NCBI RefSeq assembly: GCF_900258045.1
Contig: NZ_OGVD01000004.1
Coordinates: 186,001 to 250,000, forward strand
Direction of reading: 5' to 3'
Length of the DNA: 64,000 nt
Source: Sphingorhabdus sp. EL138
GTDB taxonomy: Bacteria > Pseudomonadota > Alphaproteobacteria > Sphingomonadales > Sphingomonadaceae
The position numbers and the translations under genes are program-made. The notes below the pieces were generated by a model. The model was not told the origin of the DNA. It did no database searches and saw only the letters and a list, made by a program, of their open reading frames with translations. Below are positions 34,140 through 44,010 of this stretch, one piece after another. Each line of letters begins with the position of its first letter. The stretch's first letter is position 1.

Positions 34140-37100
34140 TATTTCAAGATGGAAGCCGATGATGTTGTGGTTGCTGCATTTGCGGTCTGATTATCCGGCA
34201 AAAACGGCCTTGATCCGTCACCGATAATGGCAAAGCCGGACCAGTAATAAGGATGCGACGTTATCGGATCATCCATGAGTTTTTTTTGTGAAACACGCAG
34301 TGCCGTCGCGATCGATTGTCCTTTGCCGTCCTCGAACAAGCCGCCAATCAGGCGCTCGGTTGCCTTGAAATCGTCAGGCGCGGGCCAATGACTGGCCAAC
34401 ACCGAACGGCTACCGGCACCAATGAATGACCGGACCAGACCATCCAGCGCGGTGCCTCCGCCACTGCTGACACCTGCTTCGCGTGTGGCGCGGATGCTGG
34501 CCTTGCCGGCTGTGTCGCAGGCTGAAAGAATGACAATGTCAGCATCCAGCTTCAGATCGAATATCTCGTCAAAAGCCAAGAGCCCGTCAGATCCCTTGCC
34601 ACCAAAAGATGTCAGCAAAGCCGGTTTTGCCGGGCAAGATGGCCGCGGAGCGGTGACCAACCCGTGGGTAGCGAAGTGAAGAATGCGATATTCGGAAATA
34701 TCGGGTTTTGCCAAAATTTGGTCATCGGAAAAAGCTGTGCCGGTAAGTACTTCGGAGCCATTCTGACCAATTATCGAGCGTGCCTGGTAAAGTTCCGCGT
34801 CCGAAATGGGCTTGTTCCATTCATCGAGAGCCCAGTTGCAACTGGCATCAAGGCCTTTAGCTGACGCTCGAACGCCGCCTATTCGGGTATTGGCCAGAAC
34901 CGGCTGATTGCTGCCGAGGCCAAGATACTGCCGGGATGCACCGGAAATTGGGGCCTTGCGTGCTTCGGTAAAACCGCGTGCGGAAACCGCAGTGCTGACA
35001 TTGATATCGCCGCCCAGCCACCGAACGCCGGTATAGTCGAACGGATCGCCATCTGGCTGCTCGATCCGCTCCAGATATTGTGAGACGGAATTGTCATCAG
35101 CGACCAGCAAATTGATCGGCAGGCGCAGCATCGCTCCATCTGGTTCAAAGATCAGATGACTTTTTGATGCCAGTCGCTGTGCCATGGGATCCAAAAGTGC
35201 TTTGTAGAGTTTTCGGGACGTTTCTATGTCAAATGGATAAGTGACATATTGTCCATTTTCAAAAACGGAGATGGAGGCACGCAAAAGGTCTACTTGCTGA
35301 TCCAGTGCACTGGCACTCAAGGCCGATTTATAGGCGGTGGCAAACTCTTGATCTGCGTAGAGCATGAATATGTCATCGCCGACAATCGCCATGCGTAGAT
35401 AGGCTTCAGAAGGTGTCATAGATGCCCGCAAATCGGTGAGGCTGATAGAGCTTCCCGCAACAGCACGATATTGTGGAAATTGCGACAGGCTGACAATGGT
35501 GAGCTGCTGGCTTCGCTCCAGTTCCTCTATCTCAGCAGCCAGATCGGCACGGCGTCGCCGTGTTCCTGCATTTTGTTCCACCTTGCCCAAAGCGGTGAAG
35601 CGCATGCGCAGTCTTTCGATGCTGCGGTCAAGATTGTTGGATTGCCGAAACAGACGCGCTGCTTCGTCGGTGCCGCCGCTAAGCTCTCGGGATAACGCCG
35701 CCTGAGTTTCGGCAACACCAGGCCGGACCAGAACCTGAGCGGCTTTGAAGAACTCTGCTGCAGAATCCGGATCATCGCTCATCAGCTTGAAATAGGGGCC
35801 AAGCTGATTGGCAATACCCGTGATCGCGCTGCGCTTGCCCAGCGAACTGTCGACGACTTCGCGATATAATTGCCGTGCTTCATCTTGTTTGTTGCGGCGC
35901 AATAAATAGCTGGCCAGCTTTGCTTTGGCGGCATTGACGGCGCGGGTCTCGGGATACTGCAGTTCCACCAGCTCCAGAGCATTGCGCAGAAGCTGCTCCG
36001 CATTGCCAAATTCGCCCTCTGCTTCGGAGATCAGGGCCAGTTCCGACAATATCTGTGTCCGCAGCCGCGTGATGGAGGTGACCCGTCCGTCGCGAACCGC
36101 AACGGCCCGGTTATAGGCGGTGGTCAGCGAACGCTGAGCGGTATCGGCATCTCCCTTGATGCGCTGGGCCGTGCCAATCAACTGCAGGGCCTGCGCATCA
36201 ATAATCTCCGCGCGCTCCTGCTGGGTCAGTTTCAGATCATCATTGAAACCGAGTAAACTGGATGCCTTGCTGTCACTGTTCAACCGGGTTGCGATGGGCG
36301 CCGTGATGGTGAGGTTGGAAATCAGTGCATCTTGCTGCGTTTCCAACGCTTTGACGGGCAGATTTATGCGATCGACTGCCTCTTCATAACGCCCCTGATT
36401 CAGCAGATGTATACCTTCAAAATTACGCAGTAATTTCTGGTTCACGACATTGTCCGATATCACTGATCGGGCTTGTTCAAACAATTCGTCTGCTTCTGCA
36501 AATTCGCCAAGGTTCGATTTTTGCAGGGCGCGATTGATATAATATTCTTCGGGATTGATATCCTGATCATCCAAACCGGCGGTGCGCTGTTGCAAGGTCT
36601 CAAAAAACGCCGCAGCTTCGGCATAATTGCCGCTCAGATTACGGCGATAACCCTCTGCCAGGGCCAGTTCGGGCTTTAGTGTTAGCGCCTGTACCCTTGC
36701 AAACGCGAAAGGATCTTCGATAGAAGTCGATGCAACGTCGATCCGGCCTTTGATAATCTTGTCCGCCATGACAGATTTTAGCGTCAAAAGCGTTGCGCTG
36801 TCATAAACCGTCAGGCCCTCTGCGACATAAGTAACATTACCGCGCTCTTCCCGGAATATTGAATAGCTGACCGGTTCGTCGGAAAGTTTGCAGATATTCC
36901 GGCTGATGCCGTCGACGCTATCTTGCGCTGCGTCCTGGCCGCAGGTGATCGAATCTTTGCGAGATTTGGCGAGGCGGGTAAGGACATTGTCTTCCGGTGC
37001 ACGAAAAGCATAGACGTTACCGACCGGACGCGCGGAATCGCGGCAGACGACCGCCCAAGTGCGGTCAAAAATGCTTCGCTTTGCTTTATTTTCAAGGCTT

Positions 37101-37264
37101 CTGTCCTGAACTTGGCAAAGTGTCCCGTCGCCTGAACCAATAGGGAAACTGTCGCGCAGTGCCACGGGCATGCCTTGCGCGTGAGCAACGGATGATGTTG
37201 CAGCCAGTGTCAATGCCGGAAGCAATGCCAGTATAGGCAAGCGAAAATCTCTCGGACGGATCAT
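34139..37264 (-). CDS. exported TPR-CHAT domain protein (caspase-like protease fold)
   Basis: A 1041-residue protein. ATG 37264 is chosen because GGGGA lies seven bases upstream and a signal peptide then begins cleanly (basic MIRPRDFR, hydrophobic helix, cleavage after SVAHAQ near residue 30). The middle (about residues 190-560) is a long run of TPR-like helical hairpins. The C-terminus (about 700-1020) is a CHAT domain: catalytic His in ILHFATHG and Cys in VILSACDTAG, with ASHWPAPDD and YYWSGFAIIGDG typical of the family. CHAT domains are separase/caspase-related cysteine peptidases. The signal peptide puts this one in the periplasm, which is unlike the cytosolic effector CHATs of type III CRISPR (Craspase). 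It is the first gene of the secretion operon. Confidence 0.9.
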   Translation of the reverse strand: MIRPRDFRLPILALLPALTLAATSSVAHAQGMPVALRDSFPIGSGDGTLCQVQDRSLENKAKRSIFDRTWAVVCRDSARPVGNVYAFRAPEDNVLTRLAKSRKDSITCGQDAAQDSVDGISRNICKLSDEPVSYSIFREERGNVTYVAEGLTVYDSATLLTLKSVMADKIIKGRIDVASTSIEDPFAFARVQALTLKPELALAEGYRRNLSGNYAEAAAFFETLQQRTAGLDDQDINPEEYYINRALQKSNLGEFAEADELFEQARSVISDNVVNQKLLRNFEGIHLLNQGRYEEAVDRINLPVKALETQQDALISNLTITAPIATRLNSDSKASSLLGFNDDLKLTQQERAEIIDAQALQLIGTAQRIKGDADTAQRSLTTAYNRAVAVRDGRVTSITRLRTQILSELALISEAEGEFGNAEQLLRNALELVELQYPETRAVNAAKAKLASYLLRRNKQDEARQLYREVVDSSLGKRSAITGIANQLGPYFKLMSDDPDSAAEFFKAAQVLVRPGVAETQAALSRELSGGTDEAARLFRQSNNLDRSIERLRMRFTALGKVEQNAGTRRRRADLAAEIEELERSQQLTIVSLSQFPQYRAVAGSSISLTDLRASMTPSEAYLRMAIVGDDIFMLYADQEFATAYKSALSASALDQQVDLLRASISVFENGQYVTYPFDIETSRKLYKALLDPMAQRLASKSHLIFEPDGAMLRLPINLLVADDNSVSQYLERIEQPDGDPFDYTGVRWLGGDINVSTAVSARGFTEARKAPISGASRQYLGLGSNQPVLANTRIGGVRASAKGLDASCNWALDEWNKPISDAELYQARSIIGQNGSEVLTGTAFSDDQILAKPDISEYRILHFATHGLVTAPRPSCPAKPALLTSFGGKGSDGLLAFDEIFDLKLDADIVILSACDTAGKASIRATREAGVSSGGGTALDGLVRSFIGAGSRSVLASHWPAPDDFKATERLIGGLFEDGKGQSIATALRVSQKKLMDDPITSHPYYWSGFAIIGDGSRPFLPDNQTANAATTTSSASILK

Positions 37265-37405
37265 ATATTCCCCACAATACCCCAAGAAGGCTTATCCATG
37301 AAGGCTAAGCTATTCTATTGCGACCCGAAAATTCCCTCATGAATATCCATAAGCGAATTTTCCGATTCTGGTATAGTAATTTATCGACACAGCCGGTCAG
37401 AAAGG

Positions 37406-37419
37406 GTGACGATCGTCAC
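37406..37419. promoter_or_regulatory. CRP/FNR-superfamily-like palindrome upstream of the CHAT/cyclase operon
   Basis: GTGACGATCGTCAC is a perfect 14-base palindrome and matches the CRP-type core GTGA-N6-TCAC exactly. Its centre is about 148 bases before the CHAT start at 37264 and about 58 bases beyond the nitroreductase stop. Flanking CAGAAA and TTTCTG extend it as a bulged hairpin, but no T tract follows in either direction. Confidence 0.45.
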
Positions 37420-37470
37420 TTTCTGAGACAGTTTAGAAAATAATCTTTTTTATTCAGATGTTTAGATATT

Positions 37471-38142
37471 TTAAAATCCAACAAATTTTACATTTTCGGA
37501 CAGGGGAACCCGCGGTACGTCGAAATTGTTAATGGGCGCATCCGGATCACGATATCCGATGGCCATTCCACAAAAGAAAATGTGGTCATCGTCAATGCCG
37601 AGCAGCTCGCGCATATAAGTTCCATACATCGCCCAGATTTCCTGCGGGCAACTGTCCAGACCTTCTTCGCGAAGGAGCAGCATCACGGTTTGCAGCCACA
37701 TGCCCATATCTGACCATTGCGGCGGCCCCATATATTTGCGGGTATAGGTGAACAGCTGCACTGGTGCGCCAAAACTGTCCCAGTTGGCCATCATCTGCTT
37801 GATCCGCGCGCCACCATCTTCGCGGGGAATTTTCAGAGAGTCGAACATCGCCTTGCCGATGCCCTTGCGCTGATCTTCGTAGCGCCCTTCCAGATCTTTG
37901 GGGTAGATGTCATATTCCATATTCTCACCGGCTGGCGCCGTCGGAACTTTGGCCTTGATGGCATCTGCAATCCGCGTCAGCTCATCGCCACCGACAACAA
38001 TGGCATTCCATGGCTGGGTGTTGCCGCCTGATGGTGAGCGGGCTGCGGTTTCCAGGATTTTCTGGAGTGTTTTCTGATCAACGGGCTTGTCGAGAAACTG
38101 GCGGACGGAACGGCGGGATTTAACAGCTTCGGTTACGTTCAT
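37471..38142 (-). CDS. nitroreductase family protein
   Basis: A 223-residue FMN-dependent nitroreductase-family enzyme. The N-terminal [13 protein letters not shown] (about residues 9-21) and the [12 protein letters not shown] motif (about 35-46) bind FMN phosphate and isoalloxazine. The C-terminal half contains [16 protein letters not shown], also standard. The family reduces nitro groups, quinones or flavins with NAD(P)H in the cytosol. Its ATG overlaps the cobT stop (ATGA), so it is co-expressed with cobaltochelatase genes. A BluB-like role in making the lower cobalamin ligand would fit the setting, but the sequence reads as a general nitroreductase and I do not claim BluB. Confidence 0.9.
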   Translation of the reverse strand: MNVTEAVKSRRSVRQFLDKPVDQKTLQKILETAARSPSGGNTQPWNAIVVGGDELTRIADAIKAKVPTAPAGENMEYDIYPKDLEGRYEDQRKGIGKAMFDSLKIPREDGGARIKQMMANWDSFGAPVQLFTYTRKYMGPPQWSDMGMWLQTVMLLLREEGLDSCPQEIWAMYGTYMRELLGIDDDHIFFCGMAIGYRDPDAPINNFDVPRVPLSENVKFVGF

Positions 38143-39977
38143 TTTGTTTCCTCGTCAAAAAGTCCGGCCAGTTGTTCGACCATAGTGCCGCCCAGCTGCT
38201 CCGCATCCATGATGGTGACAGCGCGCTTGTAATAGCGGGTCACGTCGTGGCCGATGCCGATCGCAACTAGCTGCACCGGCGAGCGGCTCTCAATCCAGTC
38301 GATGACTTTGCGAAGATGATTTTCCAGATAGGCACCATGGTTCACTGAAAGGGTTGAATCATCCACCGGCGCGCCATCGGAAATGACCATCAATATCCGA
38401 CGTTCTTCGGGCCGTCCGATCAGGCGATTATGCGCCCAGAGCAATGCCTCGCCGTCGATATTTTCTTTGAGTAACCCTTCGCGCATCATCAGGCCAAGAT
38501 TTTTGCGGGCCCGCCGCCACGGTTCATCTGCCTGTTTGTAGATGATGTGGCGCAGGTCGTTGAGCCTACCGGGATTGGCCGGACGATCCGCCGCCAGCCA
38601 GCTTTCGCGGCACTGACCGCCTTTCCATGCACGAGTGGTGAAGCCGAGAATCTCGGTTTTGACTCCGCAACGTTCGAGTGTGCGGGCCATGATATCGGCG
38701 CTAATCGCGGCGATGCTGATCGGCCGGCCGCGCATCGAACCGCTATTGTCGATCAGCAGCGTGACGACGGTATCGCGGAAATCGGTCTCGCGTTCGACCT
38801 TGTAGGACAGGCTGTGCGCCGGATTGCTGACCACGCGGGCGAGGCGGGCGGCATCCAGCATGCCTTCTTCCTGATCAAAATCCCAGCTGCGGTTCTGCTG
38901 CGCCATCAGACGGCGTTGCAAGCGATTGGCAAGCTTGGTGACCGCGCCCTGTAAATTGGTCAGTTGCTGGTCAAGAAACGCGCGCAGTCGGGTAAGCTCT
39001 TCTTCATCGCACAATTCGGTTGCGCTGATGATCTCGTCATATTTTTCGGTCCACGGCGCATAGTCAAAGCCGGGCGGCAGGTCGGACATCGGGCGATTGG
39101 GGCGGACCGGCATCATGCCATCATCACCGGCATCGCCCATTTCCTCTTCCGAGCCTTCTTCCATTTCTTCGGCGTTTAGCTCGCTTTCGCTATCCTGCGC
39201 ATCATCCTCGGACTGTTCGGAGCGCATGTCCTGCTGCCCCTGATCGCCAGTGGCTTCATCATCGGCGCCATCATCGTCCTGATCATCGCTGTCTTCATCA
39301 GAATCGTCGTCATTGTCGTCGGCGTCTGAAGTTTCATCGTCGCTGTTGATGAGGTCGAGATGTTCCAGTAACTGCGTGGAAAGTTTGGCAAAGCTCTCCT
39401 GATCATCGAGCGTGAGATTTAGACCATCGAGATCGGCACCTGCGCCTTCCTCAATCCACTCGCGCAGCATCTCGACACCCTTCAACGTCGATTCCGGCGG
39501 CGCTTCGCCGGTCAGCTTTTCGCGGGCAAGCAAGGCGAGTGCCGTCGAGATCGGCACTTCATCGCGATTCTGCGCGCGGGAGATCGGATCCGAGCGCATG
39601 CGCATTTCCAGCGCCGCATCAAGGTTCCCGTTCACGCCCTTCATATTACGCGATCCCAGCGCATCGGTCCGCACCTGTTCCAGAGCATCAAAACATGCCC
39701 GGGCAACGGCCTCTTGCGGCGCATTTTTGCGGTGACGGCCTTCGTCATGATAGCGCAGTTTCAGCGCGAAGCTGTCGGCAAAACCGCGTGCCTGGGCGAC
39801 CTGATCGGGTGGAAGATCGCGTGCCGGCATCGGCACCTTGAGATGTTGCCCGGATTGCGAAGGTGCTTCTGCGGTGTAAGCCAACTCCACTTCCGGTTCA
39901 TGCGACATGGCGCGCGCAGCACCGCCGAGCACGTCTTTCAGATCATCAAGTTTGGAACGGTCAGCCATAGAAGACAA
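38139..39977 (-). CDS. cobT: cobaltochelatase subunit CobT
   Basis: A 612-residue CobT of the aerobic cobaltochelatase CobNST, which inserts cobalt into hydrogenobyrinate a,c-diamide during cobalamin synthesis. The long central acidic segment (about residues 210-290, dominated by D, E, S) is characteristic, as is the C-terminal von Willebrand A domain with the MIDAS motif [11 protein letters not shown] (about residue 412) and later DGAPVDDST. CobT partners the AAA+ subunit CobS, encoded at 42298-43287 in the same direction. The catalytic CobN is not in the window. The start is ATG 39977. Confidence 0.96.
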   Translation of the reverse strand: MSSMADRSKLDDLKDVLGGAARAMSHEPEVELAYTAEAPSQSGQHLKVPMPARDLPPDQVAQARGFADSFALKLRYHDEGRHRKNAPQEAVARACFDALEQVRTDALGSRNMKGVNGNLDAALEMRMRSDPISRAQNRDEVPISTALALLAREKLTGEAPPESTLKGVEMLREWIEEGAGADLDGLNLTLDDQESFAKLSTQLLEHLDLINSDDETSDADDNDDDSDEDSDDQDDDGADDEATGDQGQQDMRSEQSEDDAQDSESELNAEEMEEGSEEEMGDAGDDGMMPVRPNRPMSDLPPGFDYAPWTEKYDEIISATELCDEEELTRLRAFLDQQLTNLQGAVTKLANRLQRRLMAQQNRSWDFDQEEGMLDAARLARVVSNPAHSLSYKVERETDFRDTVVTLLIDNSGSMRGRPISIAAISADIMARTLERCGVKTEILGFTTRAWKGGQCRESWLAADRPANPGRLNDLRHIIYKQADEPWRRARKNLGLMMREGLLKENIDGEALLWAHNRLIGRPEERRILMVISDGAPVDDSTLSVNHGAYLENHLRKVIDWIESRSPVQLVAIGIGHDVTRYYKRAVTIMDAEQLGGTMVEQLAGLFDEETK

Positions 39978-40049
39978 CAGCCATAAGCGGAAACTTAAGG
40001 GGAATCAAAGGTCTAAATTCCACCTTTTTGGTAGGGATAGCGTTGCTTC

Positions 40050-42170
40050 TTAACGATCCGTAGCGGCAGGTGTCTCTTCGCGCCGACTTTCGATGGCCAT
40101 ACCATCATTATCAAGACGCAGATCAAGGGGAATACCGCCAACCTCGGTGGAGATTGAAACGCCGTCTTCACCGTTGATCCGGATTTCGGAGTCGCCAAGA
40201 TCGATCGGCACATCCTGCAAATCGTCAATATCTGGCAAATCCAATGGTTTGATCGGTCCATCAGGATCCGGTTTGCGGACCGGTTTCGGATATCTCGCCG
40301 GACCAACGCCTTGTACTGCCTGGCGCATGAAGTCACGCCAGATGCGTGCGGGAACACCGCCGCCGCTTACGCCTTTAAGCGGGGTATTGTCGTCATTGCC
40401 AACCCACACGCCGACGACCAGATCGCCTGCATAACCGACAAACAGGGCATCGCGATTTTTCTGACTGGTACCGGTTTTGCCGTAATTGGGAATGGACAGC
40501 TGGGCATTGCGGCCTGTGCCTTCGTTGACCGCCGTGCGCAACATGTCTTCCATCCGCTCATGGGTGTTATTGCCATAACGCCCCGGCCAGTCGAACAGCC
40601 ATTCTGCCCAGCTTTGTTCCTTCTTTTCGAAGGCATAAGGTTTGATCGGCCAACTGTTGCTGGCCACGCCGGCATATGCGGCGGTCAACTCCAAAAGCGT
40701 CATCGTTGATGTGCCGAGCGCCAGACTGGGATCATCCTCCGCCAGTTTTGACGTGACGCCGAGATTTCTGGCTTCGCGAATAACCGCTTTGTCGCCAACT
40801 TGGCCGAATAGGCGCACCGCCGCGACATTGCTGGACTTGGCAAACGCCTCTTTCAGCGTAATTTCGCCGCGATATTTATCTCCGGCATTTTTTGGCAAAT
40901 AGCCGCCTTTAGTGATCGGACTGTCATCGACCATGTCATCTGGCCGTATATCGGCGCGCAATGCCGCAAGCCAGACGAACAGCTTGAAGGTCGACCCCGG
41001 CTGGCGTTTCGCCTGTGTCACCCGGTTAAAGGCGGATTCCTTATAGTCACGCCCACCAATCATCGCTACCACCTCACCGTCTGGCCGCATCGCCACCAGC
41101 GCAACCTGCGCTTTGCCGAGCGGCGCGCGGCTAACGACATTGTTGGCAATTTTCTGCAGCCGGGAGTCCAGCGTCGTGGTCAGCGTCAGCTTGCTATAGC
41201 TCATTTCCGACAGTGCTCTGGCCCGTGGCATCGCCCAGTCGGCAAAATAAGTGCCCGTGGGAACGGTGTTTTTGGCCCGCACATCCAGCACCGGATTGGG
41301 TAGGCTATCGGCCTCTTTCTGGTGCAGAAAACCGGCCGCCACCATCGCTGATTTAACCAGCTTCGCCCGCTTGGCAGCAAGGTCGGGGTTGCGGGTCGGC
41401 GCAAGGCGGGAAGGGGCCTGCACCAGCCCGGCCAGCATGATCGCCTGTTCCGGTTTCAGGTTTTCCGGCTTGCGATAATAGTAATGCAGCGAAGCGGCGC
41501 GCAGACCGTAGACATTGTCACCAAAATAGACGTTGGACAGATAACGCTCAAGGATTTCATCTTTCGACAAGCGTGCTTCCATCCAGAAAGCGATCAGCAT
41601 TTCGCGAGCCTTGCGGGTCAGGCTGCGCTCTGGTGTGAGGAAGGTAAGCTTGGCGAGCTGCTGCGTAATCGTGCTGCCGCCCTGTGTCATGCCGCTGCCA
41701 GTGGCATTGCTCCATGCCGCACGCGCAAGGCCGCGCGGGTCGACGCCCCAATGAGAATAGAACCGCCGGTCTTCGATCGCGAGAAAGGCATTGACGACAT
41801 GATCGGGCAGTTCTGCGACCTGTACCGGCTCATCTACAATGGCGCCGTTGCGCGCAATCGGCTGGCCATCAGAGGTGAGCAGGGTAATCTGCGGCGGTGC
41901 GATCGGTTGCAGGGATTTTGACAATGGTGCCGTAATCGCTAGCCAGGCAATCAGCAATATGAAGAGAAACAGAACCGCCGCCAGCCCGCGACTGAACCAC
42001 CACCATTTGCCGCGCGGTTTTTTAAGCGGGGCAAGCGGTTCGTCCTGCAAATGCGGGGGCAGGGCATCGCCATAAGGTTCGTAAAAGACGGTTTCCACGG
42101 CCGCTTTGCGGCCAAAAGGCCAATACCATCGCCGGCGTGGCGCATCAGGGTGGGATGTCTTATCCAGCAT
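40050..42170 (-). CDS. class A penicillin-binding protein (PBP1A-type)
   Basis: A 706-residue bifunctional peptidoglycan synthase anchored by one transmembrane helix (about residues 58-82) with a basic, Trp-rich cytoplasmic N-terminus. The glycosyltransferase 51 domain has EDRRFYSHWGVD and GGSTITQQLAKL (about 133-175). The transpeptidase domain has SxxK as PGSTFK (about 395), SxN as KSSNVA (about 450) and KTGT (about 573). An acidic, low-complexity C-terminal tail follows the transpeptidase. It polymerises glycan strands and cross-links peptides in the periplasm. It lies between cobT and cobS, apparently as an insertion into an otherwise metabolic gene pair. Confidence 0.95.
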   Translation of the reverse strand: MLDKTSHPDAPRRRWYWPFGRKAAVETVFYEPYGDALPPHLQDEPLAPLKKPRGKWWWFSRGLAAVLFLFILLIAWLAITAPLSKSLQPIAPPQITLLTSDGQPIARNGAIVDEPVQVAELPDHVVNAFLAIEDRRFYSHWGVDPRGLARAAWSNATGSGMTQGGSTITQQLAKLTFLTPERSLTRKAREMLIAFWMEARLSKDEILERYLSNVYFGDNVYGLRAASLHYYYRKPENLKPEQAIMLAGLVQAPSRLAPTRNPDLAAKRAKLVKSAMVAAGFLHQKEADSLPNPVLDVRAKNTVPTGTYFADWAMPRARALSEMSYSKLTLTTTLDSRLQKIANNVVSRAPLGKAQVALVAMRPDGEVVAMIGGRDYKESAFNRVTQAKRQPGSTFKLFVWLAALRADIRPDDMVDDSPITKGGYLPKNAGDKYRGEITLKEAFAKSSNVAAVRLFGQVGDKAVIREARNLGVTSKLAEDDPSLALGTSTMTLLELTAAYAGVASNSWPIKPYAFEKKEQSWAEWLFDWPGRYGNNTHERMEDMLRTAVNEGTGRNAQLSIPNYGKTGTSQKNRDALFVGYAGDLVVGVWVGNDDNTPLKGVSGGGVPARIWRDFMRQAVQGVGPARYPKPVRKPDPDGPIKPLDLPDIDDLQDVPIDLGDSEIRINGEDGVSISTEVGGIPLDLRLDNDGMAIESRREETPAATDR

Positions 42171-42178
42171 TACTTACT

Positions 42179-42196
42179 GTATTACACTAGTAACAC
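42179..42196. promoter_or_regulatory. interrupted palindrome before the PBP gene
   Basis: GTATTAC (42179-42185) and GTAACAC (42190-42196) form seven-base arms with one mismatch around four bases. The element starts 8 bases upstream of the ATG at 42170, where it could be an operator or leader hairpin. No regulator is proposed. Confidence 0.25.
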
Positions 42197-42297
42197 ACAA
42201 AATGCGAGAAACAATTTCGGACAACCATGATCAGCCCTCCTCGTGAACCGAAGAGACCTATATGTTCATCAGTGAGTGAACCCGAAATGAAGCGGAT

Positions 42298-43287
42298 TTA
42301 CGCTCCAACCACACTTTCCGGCAGATCTTCACCAAAGACGCGCTGATAATATTCCGCGACCAGCATCCGTTCTGCTTCGTCGCATTTGTTGAGGAAGCTC
42401 AGGCGGAAGGCGAAGCCGACATTGTTGAATATCGCCGCATTCTGGGCCCAGCTGATCACGGTCCGCGGGCTCATCACGGTGGATATATCTCCGTTGACGA
42501 AACCCTGACGCGACAGGTCGGCGACCTTGATCATATTCTCAACGGTTTTGTCATCCGTGTCGGGAACCTTGGACAGGATGACCTGCGCCTCGGTCGCGGC
42601 TGGCAGATAGTTGAGCGTCACAACAATGTTCCAGCGGTCCATCTGACCCTGGTTGATCTGCTGCGTGCCATGATAAAGCCCGCTGGTATCGCCGAGACCT
42701 ACCGTGTTGGCCGTGGCGAACAGGCGGAAATTCGGGTTCGGGCGAATGACACGGTTCTGATCGAGCAGGGTCAATTTACCCTCGGCCTCCAGCACGCGCT
42801 GGATCACGAACATCACGTCGGGACGACCGGCATCATATTCGTCAAAAACCAGAGCGGTTGGCGTCTGCAACGCCCATGGCAGCAGACCTTCACGGAATTC
42901 GGTAACCTGCTGACCATCTTTCAGAACAATCGCGTCACGGCCGACAAGATCGATACGGCTGATATGCGCGTCGAGGTTGATGCGGATACACGGCCAGTTG
43001 AGCCGCGCTGCGACCTGTTCAATATGCGTCGATTTACCCGTGCCGTGGAAACCCTGAACCATCACCCGGCGGTTAAAGGCAAAGCCAGCGAGGATCGCGG
43101 CAGTTGTGTCCTGATCAAACACATAGGATGGATCAAGGTCAGGAACGCGCTCGTCCTTTTCGCTAAAGGCCGGGATTTGCATGTCCAGATCAATGCCAAA
43201 CATCTCCCGTGCATCAACGGTCTGATCCGGAGCCGCCAAAACAGTTTCGCCGCTGCCGCTGGGATGGGTATTTGGTATATCAGTCAT
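42298..43287 (-). CDS. cobS: cobaltochelatase subunit CobS
   Basis: A 329-residue AAA+ ATPase, the CobS component of aerobic cobaltochelatase. The Walker A motif [12 protein letters not shown] lies near residue 79, Walker B as [12 protein letters not shown] near 146, and the sensor region with [13 protein letters not shown] near 189. The N-terminal [21 protein letters not shown] is a strong CobS signature. CobS forms a ring with CobT and drives CobN by ATP hydrolysis. It is 53 bases downstream of the J-domain gene, in the bolA / J-domain / cobS order common in alphaproteobacteria. Confidence 0.97.
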   Translation of the reverse strand: MTDIPNTHPSGSGETVLAAPDQTVDAREMFGIDLDMQIPAFSEKDERVPDLDPSYVFDQDTTAAILAGFAFNRRVMVQGFHGTGKSTHIEQVAARLNWPCIRINLDAHISRIDLVGRDAIVLKDGQQVTEFREGLLPWALQTPTALVFDEYDAGRPDVMFVIQRVLEAEGKLTLLDQNRVIRPNPNFRLFATANTVGLGDTSGLYHGTQQINQGQMDRWNIVVTLNYLPAATEAQVILSKVPDTDDKTVENMIKVADLSRQGFVNGDISTVMSPRTVISWAQNAAIFNNVGFAFRLSFLNKCDEAERMLVAEYYQRVFGEDLPESVVGA

Positions 43288-43340
43288 GTCTGTCCTTTGA
43301 AAACTCGGGCCTCAATATGAAATGCAAAAAGCCAGAGCCA

Positions 43341-43982
43341 CTATCTAAAATCCGGTGATTCCTTAAGCTGCGTATAGGCCGCGATCACATTTGCCAACTG
43401 TTTCTCATGACTTCTGTTGCCGCCATTGCGGTCGGGATGATATTTGCGGACCAGCTCCGAATAGCGTCTGCGAATTTCGCCGCGCTCTGCATCCTCGCCA
43501 AGCCCTAGCGTCTTTAGTGCCTTGCGGTCGCCAGCGCTGATCGCGCGTCCTGGTGTTTGGGGCCTTGAAACACTGGCAGCAAATCTTGCACCAATTGCAT
43601 CCAGTGGATCGGTAAAATCACTCCATGCCGGTGCATCGCTTGGTCCGGTTTGATAGATTCGCCGGCTGCTATCCCAACCGCGGATCGGATGCTGCGCCTC
43701 AAAAATCTGTTCCTGATCCATGCCATCGAAATAATCATAGCCCTGATTAAATTCACGGACATGATCAAGGCACAGCCAGCGATATTCGCCGGGGCCGTCA
43801 TAACTGTGCCGGGCGCCGTAAACAGAGGGTGCACGAAACTCGCCATCTTCTTCACACCCTTCAATCGCGCAGGTCCGCCCTTCGCTTTCCACACGACCAT
43901 GAAAACGATTGGGTTTCTTTTTTTGAGGATCGGAGGAAGGCAAAAGGTTATCCGGTTGTTGAGGCGAGAAGGCGGTTCGCAA
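43341..43982 (-). CDS. DnaJ-like (J-domain) protein
   Basis: A 213-residue cytosolic protein with a C-terminal J domain (about residues 152-211), containing the invariant HPD in RKYHPDRNGG. This is reversed from classical DnaJ, where the J domain is N-terminal. The N-terminal part has a CAIEGCEEDGEFRAP stretch with two Cys and WLCLDHVREFNQGYDYFDGM, characteristic of the alphaproteobacterial J-domain protein next to bolA and cobS. It would stimulate an Hsp70 ATPase on an unknown client. The start is read as TTG 43982, since no ATG fits; it leaves 28 bases to the divergent bolA start. Confidence 0.85.
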   Translation of the reverse strand: MRTAFSPQQPDNLLPSSDPQKKKPNRFHGRVESEGRTCAIEGCEEDGEFRAPSVYGARHSYDGPGEYRWLCLDHVREFNQGYDYFDGMDQEQIFEAQHPIRGWDSSRRIYQTGPSDAPAWSDFTDPLDAIGARFAASVSRPQTPGRAISAGDRKALKTLGLGEDAERGEIRRRYSELVRKYHPDRNGGNRSHEKQLANVIAAYTQLKESPDFR

Positions 43983-44010
43983 ATGCTGGTAAGCCTTCTA
44001 TATAGGCACG

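Noticed and set aside
34139-37264. Type III CRISPR CHAT effector (Craspase-like)
   Set aside because: No cas genes or repeat-spacer array are nearby, and the protein has a secretory signal peptide and TPR repeats instead.
37471-38142. BluB (5,6-dimethylbenzimidazole synthase)
   Set aside because: Context with cobT invites the idea, but sequence reads as a general nitroreductase and BluB-specific features were not seen.
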